The notes under the pieces: generated by a model
Database searches by the model: none
What the model saw: the letters and a program-made list of their open reading frames with translations, nothing else
Told to the model about the DNA's origin: nothing
Shown here: one piece after another, positions 1 through 10,831 of the stretch
Numbering within the stretch: position 1 is the stretch's first letter
Layout of the letters: each line of letters starts with the position of its first letter
Source: Madurella fahalii
Taxonomy: Eukaryota; Ascomycota; Sordariomycetes; Sordariales
Reading direction: 5' to 3'
Length of the DNA stretch: 64,000 nucleotides
Assembly (NCBI GenBank): GCA_029876055.1
Contig: CM056874.1
Span: 6,572,001 to 6,636,000, forward strand
Made by a program: the position numbers and the translations under genes

Positions 1-1518
1 CCTGACGTTTTGCCAGTCAGCTTACACTAGAAGAGTGCCTCGGAAGAGGTGCCATGGGTTTCTAACCGGAAACAACTTTTGGTTGGAGATATACGTCTTC
101 CACGGTCATGCGGCGATCCTGTCATGATGTGCCTCCGATTGGTCGTCGAGCAGAGTCTAGACTCAGTAGGCAAGGGCCCGCTCGTGGACGTCTACGTCGC
201 ATTGGGTTGTATGCAAGGAGCCTTTGATCCTCCTGAGTATGGGGCTAACTAAAAAGCTGGGAAGTCGGTTGCGGGGAAGACAGCCGTTTCGCTGGGGCTG
301 GCTCGGGACCTCCTTATCGTGTGCTTGGGTGTGAATAAGTGATTGGCTATATGATATCTAGCTTGACTTCCGATAATCCTACCTGTTGGCGCCAACGTTC
401 TACGGCAATCGGACAAAAGTGAGTCAAATAACAGCTTCCCAGAGGTGTTATCATGGCAATGCCTACCAATAACTTGGGTTTTTTATTGCACGTAGGAGAC
501 TCTGTTTCTCGTGGGATTGCACTAGTTGATGTTTTTCGGGTATCCTTTTGCAGATCCTGTCCAGTTTCGTTTAGCGTTTGACGAAGAGAGCTCACAATAC
601 CCTGTCGGTGTTGTTGATGATCATTGCTGCGACCCTACACTAGTGTATGTACGCAGTAGGTTCTGTCAGCATCGCGGCCGCGGGTAGTGACCTCCACAAT
701 TCCCGTCACCTTGGTCCCGACACCCAATCACATAGGGCTTGCCGCCCACCAAAAGCCAGCCCCGGACTAGATATCCCGGACTGGCCAAGAGAAACGTCGG
801 AAACTGTCTGATATGTCTCATTTTACATGGGTAGACGGCTGGCTGGGGTCAGAAGGATCAGGCCAAGCCGCTCTCCAGTCTCAACATCGACTCCCTCAAA
901 CATGCGTAGCGGAGAGCAATCGGGCTAGAAGACCAAGCCCGAAACCATGCTTGGCTGAGTATCCCAAAAGCAAGGCTCCAAATCTCTCATTGTTACGACA
1001 TGCTGCTTCTCCTGGAAAGAGGCAGCGGCATTTTCTATTCAATCGCTCCGGCCCTTTTCTCTTCCTCCCACAACTCGGTGCCAGCCTGGCTGAAGAGTGA
1101 AGAACAACAGCAAGAAGCGCCGACACATACAGACCGTTATCATTCCAGTTCTGAGTCTAGTTCTAGACCCACTTGACCAGAGCGGAAGAGACTTCGACCA
1201 ACGCCGGCCTTGGCCAAAGTGGTTATGGAAGTAAGCAAACGTGGGCAAAAGAAGTCACATGTCCCTTGGCCGTTCCGAGGCGTGGGCATCCGGGTTCACA
1301 GGAGATAGGCATGCCTGAATGTCTCTCGCTTTCTCCATTCAACGCTATAATGAGCGCGAAAATAGCTCCTCAAAGCCTGGCTTCTCCACGGCGTACCATT
1401 TCGAGAGGCAACATTATGTCAGCTAATAGTATCCGGCTCTAGTGCCAGTGTTGCACATGTCAACTTGCGAAGCACCTAAGCCAACAATACCGACCCCTCC
1501 CAGTCACCTCTGTTGTGG
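1..1518. other. intergenic, 3' side of MSH4
   Basis: Only short, overlapping frames without recognisable domains or consistent splice patterns occur here. The last part is presumably the 3' untranslated region of the minus-strand MSH4 gene. I see no tRNA fold, repeat array or transposon ends. Confidence 0.5.
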
Positions 1519-4500
1519 TCACTCATCCTCGTCATCCTCGATACTACGTAAGAACTCCTGCGTCCCCGAGCGGCTCCGAGCGCTTGTTGTCGGTGTGGTA
1601 TGATTTCCCGGTTCATCGGGGCAGGCGTCGGCTTCCCGGCTTTTGCGGCTGTACCAATCCTTGAGCGGCTCGAAACGTTGAAGTGGCTGGATTGTCTCTC
1701 GCTGGATCTCACCGGTCTCGGCAACGTTCTCGTGCTGCCCATGGCCAACAACAGTGTCCACAATTGTGTCTTCGTGGTTCGAATCGTCGGTCGAGATAGA
1801 AACGGCCCGTTGTTGTTTTTGTTGCCATCCGGGAAGGTTTCCGGGCCAAGTTCTACCTGCCGGGGAAACCTCACCCTCTAGTTCCGGGACACCTTCGGTC
1901 ACTAACTCGGGAAGGTCCGCTGTGAAGTTGCTTGAAGTGTCCCCCATGTTCCTTGAGCCGCATGCTGCTATTCTAAGTTCCTTAATAATGGACCCGCGGT
2001 TTATTGGTGTTGGGGTCGATAAACTCTCGGTGGCAGCGTCCGTCTTATTGCGCTTTCTTAGCCCACCTTTGTCTTTCTCCCTCGCCGCAGGGCGCTTCCG
2101 CTCCTGAGACTGGACCATGTTGGCGTGCATGACCCTTCTTTCTGCCGCGTCACACTTTTTCTTCCATCTTTGGAGCTCGTCCTCGTCTGGTTTCTCCAAG
2201 GCTGGATGCTCAGTTTCCAGGTTAGCGCTTTGGTTGTAATCTCGAGACTCCGTATCATCATCGGCCACCGTGTTCATTCTAATCGTGAACTCGGTTTGCA
2301 GCTTCTTCAGGTAAGATGCCAGCGCAGACTCATCCATTGTAGAGCTGTGCGCCTGTTTCAAGAGATCCGGCAGTGCAAGTAGAAGCTTGTTTTGCGTCAA
2401 TGATCGAGTGGTCGGCCCGGTAGGTTTGCTTGCTTGTATGTCGCGGAGAAACTTGCAAATCCGTTCGGCATTGTTGACGACTCGTTCCGGAAGAAAGCGT
2501 CGCGCCAGATCCAAACCGTAGTCCTCATTCTTGACCGGGCCGCTAGCAACTGTGTGTGGTAGTGAGATCTGGCATATCTCGCCGTTCCTAGTACTTTCAC
2601 CAGTGATGTGCACATTCAGGACACTGCTCTGCTTGGTGCAGTTAAGGACCTTTGCTGAACCAGATAGTGTTAGTTCACCGCGCTGTGATCGGGGGAAGAG
2701 CCTCACCAAGCTCTGTAAAGTGCGTGGCGAAGAACACCCGACATCCCTTCTCAATCAGCTGCTCCGACATTGCAAATGCAATGGCCACCCCTTCCTTAGT
2801 GGAAGTTCCCCGTCCAAGTTCGTCGATTATGATCATGCTGTCCTTGGTAGCTTGCCTGGGTTGAAGTTAGCGATGATGGAGTAAAACAGGGGCACTGAGG
2901 TGCTCGTACCGTAGAATCATGTTCATCTCCGTCATCTCGACTGCAAAGGTGCCCAAGTCGCTCTCCGGCTTGTCTTCGGTGGACAACCGGGTGAAGAGCC
3001 TGTCGCAAATTGGAATTGCAGCATATTGGGCAGGGACAAAGCTGCCTATTTGCGCCATCACCTGAATCAGGGCTATGGATCTGACGAACGTACTCTTGCC
3101 GCTCATGTTGCCGCCCGTGATGACTTGGAACCGAGCATCCCGGTCTCCTGAGTAGACGTCGTTTGATACAAAGTTTGGTTTCCTAACCTCTACGATTGGG
3201 TTTCTGGCTGCTTTGAGGACAAGATTTTCGGAAATGATTGGCCGGACGTAGTTCTGAGTAGTGGCCAGGTGAGCGAAGGAGGCGAGCATGTCCAGAAGAG
3301 CGGTAGCTTCGCTGAGGGCTTGCAAAGATCCTGCATGGTCCAACAGGGATGTCTTCAACTCAACAATAGCCTGGTCGCTGTGCGCTGTTACAATATCCGC
3401 CTGCCGCTGGATCTGACTACTCATTTGGATGAGTTCTACTGTCTGGCAGTAGTAGTGCTGCTTTCGCCGGCTTCCATTGACAATCTCCACGCCGCCGATG
3501 GAACGTTGTCGCCAGTGTTGGACGCCTATAAATTTCGTGTCCCCCCTGGAGCCCAGATGCCTCATGACATCTCGCTCAACGTCAGACCATTGGAATCTTA
3601 GGTAATAGTGATTGTCATTTGCAAGCCGGAGCTCTGGCACGCTCCCCATATGTTCTGCTGCTGTGAGCACAGTAGCCACGGACCACGGAATACCATACCT
3701 ACCTTGGAATGTCTTACTGAGACCCTCCATGTAGTCGTGCATCTCGTTGGTACGTTCTCGATACAGCTGGCGGGCCCGCTCCAAGACGCTGTTGGGCTCG
3801 GCCTAGCGAGTAGTGAGATGGAGTTAAAAGGTAATTATAGTAGGCACGCGACCACTCACCTTGACCGCCCACATCCTGTTGTTTCTGATATCAATCGGGG
3901 CTTTACTGTAGATTGCATCCTGTTCGATAGTTTCAGCAATAAGAGCACTGATATTTGCTGTGTTCTCTGGACCGCATTGCTCTAGCACCCATTTACATGA
4001 TTGGCTTGCGCAATCTGCTACTTCGAGCACCTCCCGAAGGATTTGGACCCCTCCGAGAAATGCCTTGATCATGAGAATATGGTTCAAGTCCTTTTCTGCT
4101 GCTTGGAGCTCTTCGTGGCTAGGCATGACGATCTGGTGCTGGCCTTGGACCATTGCGACTCCATCTTGCAGAGGTAGCCGTGGCTTTCCGACTGGGCGAG
4201 CGACCTGGTAATAGCATGTTAATCAAGGAATAAAACTGTGCGTGTGGTTCTTACCCATGGAATGGTCCGCTCAATGTCAATGTGGAGGAGATTTTTGAGA
4301 CTTCGGCGAACCTCTGTAAACAGATCCTCGTTGCTCGACAGCTCCTCGACAGCCTCATGTCGCATGGTAATTACGCTCCTATCCATGCTCGGTTGGAGAA
4401 GTGTGGACCGGACTAATCGACGGCCCTGTGGTGTCAACGTGTTGTTCAGTAATCCGAAGAGCGTCGACGAAGCGCGTTTTGAGTGGCGGATGTTTTGGAG

Positions 4501-7144
4501 AAGCTCTAGAGCAGTAACGGTTGACCGGTCCAGCCCCATCGTGTTGACCGGTTGAATGTATTTGATATTTAAGGAGTTTTCCCTGAAAACCACATCCGTT
4601 TCATCCTCTACATAAGCCATTACCTAGTGCCGTCAGTGGTATGGATTGAGCGGAAACTTGGGGGAGACAGACCGCTGAGAAAGCGCATGACGCGTAGAAA
4701 TTATGCTCGAGATTGGATCGGATGGCCTTGATGTCTTTTCGCCATGCAAAACGGTCTATCATTCTCAAACCCTCAGACTCGTTCCAGTGCGCTCTGTCTA
4801 AGGGCACCACCTCTGCGTCTGGGAAATGTTGTTTGAGATAGCAGGCGAGTAAGGACTTGGACTGCTCGGCAACAACTTTCTTTAGCACAAGAAAGATTTG
4901 CGGCCAGGCTGGCATTCTCCAGATAGTTTCCATAAGCCGTTGATACCGATCGTCGTTGAGGATTCTAGTGATGTTCACTTGTCCCAAGCCGATGTTGATG
5001 ATTGCAAGTCCAATTACATCGGAGGAACGGCTTTCGGATATTGCACACACCACACAATCCTCCTCGGTCGACGCGGAGGGAGTGCGGGAGTTCATTCCGC
5101 CTATGGTCCGCAGCGTCGCTGCGGGAAACCCCGAATTATCGACATCTCTGTCGTCCTCGGTATCATTCTCGGAATCGGAACCCAGCCCCACGTCAGAAAT
5201 GGCCAAGTTGGCGGTCTCTGTCTCGCTGTGACATTCATCCCAGACGCGTGCGTGAAGGTCTCCGCGGGGCCTCCCGGAAGGGGCGCCAACTAAGGGTTGT
5301 GTCGCTGGGTGATCGTGTAGGGCCGAGTGGCCGAGAGTGATGGTATCACTATGTACACCGATAGGGCCACCAGTTTTGCGTTTCAAGGGGCTGAGAATGG
5401 AAGAATCTGGCTGACTATGGCTGAGGATGGACCGAAAGCTACCACGCCCAAAACCATCGCGTCTCTTGTGTCTCCCGTTTATCCCTTCCCGTATGCCAAA
5501 TGGGTTTGGCTTCGATCCATGCGGAGAAGGCTGTGGCGTGATAGTCTGCGTCATCTGGGGGCTTAATTCCTCTCGGCAAACTTGCGGAGTGTAAGAACGG
5601 ACATGATCGGGGTGAAAAGAGTCTTGGGCCCACGGTGATGAATTTTGGGAAGAAGGTGCGAGGCTGTATAATGGAGATTCGGAATTGGAACGTTGCTGCA
5701 CAGACTGGTGGGATTCAGGGTCCATCAATTCGTTTGGGCTGCCCGTCTGGAACGAGTGATCATGTTGGTGGCCCCAGAGCCCATGTTGTAACCCCGTCCA
5801 CTCTTCTTTGGAATCGTTCGTTTCTGAGTTACACGGGTCTAACTGGAGACGTGCAAACCCCGGAGAGACATTTCCGAGAAGATTTTGATGGGGACTGCTG
5901 CTCAGAGGTGAATCGAAGGAGCTCCCGATACCGGTGCTTCCACTGGGACCAGGTGTCTGGGATGTGCCGAGGCTCCTTGGTATTTCAGACAACCCTTCTC
6001 CTTTCTGGAAATAAGGGGATCGTACCGCCGAATTGTGGCGGCTCCCTCTAGTCGGAGTACGAGGAGTCTCCGCTACTGCGGACCCGACAGGTATGTCCAG
6101 TGAGACGTCAATACCAGACCCTTCGTAAGGAGTCCCTCTGGTACATGGCAGGCTGACGTTATGCTTGAAGGGGTGAGGAAGCAGCCAGTCGTCTGAGTTG
6201 CTACCAGTTACAGACGGGCGGCTACTACCACGGCTGAATCTCTGTATTGTGGGGTTGAACCTTTGCAAGCCATCATGAATAGGAGGGGGAGGGCTCTGCT
6301 GCGTCAACATCTTGATCGGAGTGTGCTTGCGCTGGAGTGTTGTGTGTTTGTAGTCGCTCTCGTCCGGGCCGCCCTGGCCCAGAACGGTAACGTCCCTTTC
6401 ATCCGGATCTTGTTGCAAACTAGAAGAGAAAACGGATAGCCGTTCTCCGTTAGCTGAACGGATTGGGGGAGAGCTGGGCTGGAGCTCGGAATATTTTGGA
6501 TGCTGAGCTGCTTCCTCCCGAAGCCCGTAAGCATAGTCAAACTCGAACCGAATGCCCTGGCGCAGCCATCTCTCTGGAGCCGGTGCGAAGTCTGAGTTTA
6601 GGTTGTGTTTGCGGTAGGCTGGGAGGTTTCGCGTGAGTATTGATTGTCTTTCACTGGTGTCGCGTGTCTCCCAATAGCCATCGGTCTCGAGGGCGCTGCG
6701 AAGACCGTCCATGTCGTAGTAATCTCCCCAACGATACGCACCAGGGAGTCTTGCGGTGATCTGAGGTCGTTCTTCGGATGAACTATCTGCGTCTGTTGGA
6801 GACATCGGGATGGATTCGCTATCGCCTTCGCTGCTTGATGCTGGCACAGGGTAAACTTGACCGCCCGGCGTCTGAGTTAGAGGCGTCGTCACAGCTCGGC
6901 GGCGCCTGTAGTTGAAAGAAGGGTGGGCAACAGTATCATTGGTGGCATTTCTGATAGCTCCGGAGATCGCCCTCTTGCGCAGCCAGCCTGGACCGCTTGA
7001 GAACCTTTGGCTCTTGATGCTATGGCGGGGTGTTTCGGGCGTAGGAAACTGATCATGTTTGTCAGTGCCGGGTTCTAAGGGACCAAAGTCCGCCCCGGCC
7101 CAGCTATCCATGCTCGCGGCTTTAACCAGTTCGACAGCTTGCAC
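1519..7144 (-). CDS. MSH4: MutS homologue MSH4 with giant N-terminal extension
   Basis: Meiosis-specific MutS-family ATPase. MSH4 pairs with MSH5 to stabilise recombination intermediates and promote crossovers; it does not do mismatch repair and lacks MutS domain I. Predicted exons (minus strand): 7144-4673, 4623-4255, 4204-3860, 3802-2910, 2855-2707 and 2654-1519, with introns of 49-57 nt and a continuous frame of 1787 codons plus stop. The connector domain begins near residue 694 (EEDCVVCAISESR). The core/lever domain follows in exons 2-4. Walker A GGNMSGKST lies at about residues 1292-1300 (3089-3115), Walker B is in SMIIIDELGRGTS, and the FFATHFTEL motif closes exon 5. Family members are about 880-940 residues, so this frame is twice the normal length: about 690 Ser/Pro-rich residues precede the conserved part and about 250 charged, disordered residues follow it. 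An alternative start is the in-frame Met at residue 684 (5095), giving about 1104 residues. The MSH4 identity is firm; the 5' limit is not. Confidence 0.88.
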
Positions 7145-8266
7145 GCATTGAGGATAACTCGTCTGAGATCATTCAATTTGGTTGACATGGATATTCTTAC
7201 AAGAGTCTCGAGTGTTGGCTGACACTCCCTCCTTCTGCTGACCTCGAGTGGGAGATGTGGAGAGCACATAGGTTCGCTCTTTCCTATTGTGTTGGTCAAA
7301 ATTTTGGCCGCAGCCACTAGGGGGAGGTACGCAAGTACCTACCATTAGCACCTTACACCAAGAAACTTGACCCGGGCTCAGGTCCCCTCGTCTTCTCCCA
7401 TCAGGTCCCGTCATAATTCTTGCCTCGGATCTCGATCAATCCGGAAAGCTGAAACAGCCCGAGCTGGAGGAAGACCCGACAATGAGGACCGAAGTCTTTG
7501 AGTATGCAGGACCCCAACATCATCGATTTACGTCTTGGACTCCAGTCGCCCCTAGTGTTTCTGAAGGACTCTATAGGAGAATGTATTCTTCTGCTATTTG
7601 TGCATTCGGTTCTTTTGCGCGTACCATGAATTACAATCACAACTTACCATGCCTTCTCCACAACCATGCGGTCAAATCAATAGTCGAGAAGCCTGCTTTG
7701 GCTCTGGCTTCCTCAACACCGTTCTTGCTTGCGGCTAGTTCGCCGAACTCCCACACTTCGGATGTACTGTGATTGGGCACGGTGTTCCTCGCAAAGAAGA
7801 CCAGCGAGACATGCCCAGTAATTCATGTAGACTTTCTAACTCTCTGGAGAGCAAGCCTGTGCGCGTTACTGGTTCAACGCATCTGATTCGTGTGCAACAT
7901 AGGACTCACCCAGTCTCGGGATCCTACGATAGGAACAGACCCTCATTGATATAGTAGTTCACCGCATCTCATCCTAAACGATAGAGAATGTTCCCAAAGC
8001 TCGGTTTAGCCAATGAGACCTTTGTAGACGTACAAGGAGGCATAGAACAATCGGTCACCCGAGGAAAAGCACTTGAGAGCTGGATAGAGGACGGGCATAT
8101 TTTCATATAGCTTTGTGACGCAGAGTAAACGTGACTTTTGGGCCACAACGCCGAACTTTTCCGTTGCCATTTGAACCCGCCACCATGTTGAATAAGGAAA
8201 CAATTCGGGGCCCGTTGACAGCTGGCCTTATGACATGTTCATAATCCAAGCCAATCGACCCGAGTT
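7145..8266. other. intergenic between MSH4 5' end and BCAT 3' end
   Basis: This stretch would hold the MSH4 promoter (both neighbours are on the minus strand) and the aminotransferase 3' UTR. Short frames on both strands, for example 7482-7772 (+), show no domain, signal peptide or splice continuity. No feature supported. Confidence 0.4.
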
Positions 8267-9593
8267 CTAGTCGAGCTGATCCACCGTCTGGGCACCACCG
8301 TTGCCCGTGGCGACCTCGCCAACAACTCGCTTGCCGTCCTCCTCGCTGACTTCGAAGCGCCAGCCGTACTCGTCCCTGATCTTGCCGAGTTGGATCCCCT
8401 TGAGCTGATTGAGCAGCTTGATACAAAGAGCGCCAGGCTCCTCATTGCCCTCTGGGATGTAATTGACGGTCTCCTCGCCGTCCTTTGCCGATACACGGGG
8501 GTGCTGGGACAACAAGGAGCTGGAGCGGCGGGTAATGGATCGGATGGGCACGAGAGCGGCCGCGGTGCCCGCAGCCATGACCTCTGTGAAGTTAGGCAGC
8601 TCGGAATACTTGATCTTGTCTTGGCGTTAGAAACGGCCATACACAGAGGATAAAGAGAGAGAGAAGAAAAGAGAGATGAAAAGAAAGACTTACCGCCCTC
8701 TTCTCAACCTTCCACCCAAACCCCTCCCCAATCCGCTGCACACTATCGCTTGTCACGCTATCAATCACCGCCTTACTATCCGGCACAACCAGCGTCACCT
8801 GCTCCCCGTCCACCACCGCCCCGATGAACCCGCTCGTACTGAACTCATCCACCTCCTCGTGGCGCTTACTATCCAGGTGCAGGGTGATGCCGTAGCCCTC
8901 GCGCCTGGCCTTCTCGCTCCAGCGGAGGACGGGGGCGTAGTTGCCGCCGACCTTTGCGCTGCCGGTGCCGTTGGGCGCGGCGCGGTCAAACTCGTCCATG
9001 ATGAGCGCCTTGACCGGGTGGGTGCCGTGATAGACGCCCGTCGGCAGGACGTAGACGGCAAAGGTGTACTCCTCGGGCGGGTTGAGGCCGAGCTGGGCCG
9101 AGGACCCGTAGATCTGCGGCCGCACGTACATGGCCGCGCCCGTCTCGTGCGGCGGGACGTACTCGGCGTTGAGCGCCACCGCCGCCTTCACCGCCGCCAC
9201 GAACAGGTCCTCGGGCACGGCCGGGATGCTGATGAACTCGGCGCTGTGGCGCATGCGCGCCGCGTTGCGGTCCGGCCGGAACACGGCGATGGCCGAGTCT
9301 CCCGGCATGCGGAACGCCTTGAGGCCCTCGTAGGCTTGCTGGCCGTAGTTGAGGGCGGGCGCCATGCCGTGGATGCGGATGTAGGGGTCCGTGACGAACT
9401 TGAGGGAGCTCCATTGGCCGGTTTGGACCGAGTAGTGGGATTCAATGTGGCCGTTGACTTTGAAACGTGGTTGGGCCGGTGGTCAGTCTGCCGAAGTGTC
9501 TAGAACGGGGAGGGGGAGCTTACCTTCGCGGACACGGAATCCGACGTTGGACCAGTCAATGGTGTTGACAGGTGGAGGAGGGAAGGGAGCCAT
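8267..9593 (-). CDS. branched-chain amino acid aminotransferase (class IV PLP)
   Basis: Transfers the amino group between glutamate/2-oxoglutarate and Leu, Ile or Val, the last step of their synthesis and the first of their breakdown. Exons 9593-9524, 9457-8694 and 8614-8267 give 393 residues, the usual length. The N-terminus reads MAPFPPPPVNTIDWSNVGF, the common fungal start, without an evident mitochondrial presequence, so a cytosolic form is likely. The fold-type IV signatures are present: NYGQQAYEGLKAFR near residue 60 and the PLP lysine in SAKVGGNYAP (Lys about 192). The C-terminal exon carries the conserved EVMAAGTAAALVPIRSI segment that helps bind the cofactor phosphate. The first intron ends CAAAG and the second is 79 nt. 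Some fungal paralogues sit in toxin clusters (ToxF-like), but nothing here suggests a cluster, so a housekeeping role is favoured. Confidence 0.93.
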
Positions 9594-10831
9594 AATGCTG
9601 TCTGCGTTGATCGAATGGCAACCTTGATGTTTGGTTGATGTCGACGGATGGTAATGAGTGTGTATCAGTTTCTAATCAGACGGAACGTCTCTAGTGGTCA
9701 ACAAAATCCAATCTCTGCTGCAACCTGACCGGGCATTCGGGCATGCGTGTCGACCGGAAATTGCGGTGTTGAGTTGTGCTGAGCTAAGCTGCCCTTCTCG
9801 GGGTCCGAGTCGGGCTGAGCTGCGCCGGAGATTTCCCCGTTCTTGCTTCAAGACCCCTCAGCTCCGATCGGATCATGGCAGCTGTTGAAGGAGCTGGAGG
9901 GGTTTTGACTGCCTCCACTTAGCGGCCCGAGCTTCCCCAGACAGCACAAAAGAACGTCTGTTTATTGGGCTTGATATGGTGGGGCATCCGAGTGTGTCCC
10001 TTTCTTGGGGAGCGGGGCGTCGCCCCGCAGCCCGATTCCGGAGATGATGTCATCCTTGGCTCGGAGCTGACTGTACGGAAGAGGTGTCCGATTCAGTATT
10101 CATAATTTCGGAAGCGAAACTATCAATGCTATATCCAAATCATAGTGCGACAGATGCTCCAAACGCCATAGCCATGATGGAATATGGGCCATAACTTTAT
10201 ATCTAGATGCCGAGTTTAGGCGCCTTGCCATCCCCCCTGTCTAAATTGTTTCTCCATGTTATATACCTTGGCCCATGACTGCAGTGCCCTTGCTTTTCCG
10301 AGCCTTTCAAAAATATCTGCTGTCCTAGTATCCCATACATATCAATCTTCCAATCCCCTTTTAACCCTTCGTTGTCCACGCTGACCAAGTGCCGTCCCCA
10401 AGGCGCTGTTGCGCGGCATATGATGCCGTTCGTCCCATCTGTTTGTGTTGCCGGTCATCTCAGCAGACGAACATGAAGTGAAAAAACAAAACCACAAATG
10501 ACAAGCAACAGCATTGCAATGCCACGGTTGCAGTGATAAGAAAATTTATGCTATGTAAATGCAGAATGCGAAGGAGAAAATATCAGATGCGGCGTGTATG
10601 CATGCGCAATGCTGTTGCAAAAGAGGCCTACTGCGCGCAAGGAAAAGAGAATAACAATTGCGGCAAGATGAAAGCCCACCAAGTTTACCCAAAGACGGGA
10701 CGCTCCTCATAGCTCAGCAGCGCGAGGGAGGTACCGCGCCGAGCTCTTCCGACGATGCCGTGTTGGGACCCCAGACCTGCGTCATAATCAAGTCGGCATG
10801 TTGCTCGAGGCAGAAGCCAACTAACAGCTGC
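9594..10831. other. intergenic: BCAT promoter and TPS-subunit 3' UTR
   Basis: No coding evidence. The sequence just right of 9593 is the aminotransferase promoter. I looked for a Leu3-type CCGG-N2-CCGG site and a Gcn4/Cpc1 TGASTCA site close to the start and did not find a clean match. The remainder, up to 10831, is AT-richer and presumably the 3' UTR of the trehalose gene. Confidence 0.4.

Noticed and set aside
8676..9503. 275-codon plus-strand frame
   Set aside because: Shadow of the GC-rich aminotransferase exon on the other strand; His/Arg/Val-rich product without a domain.
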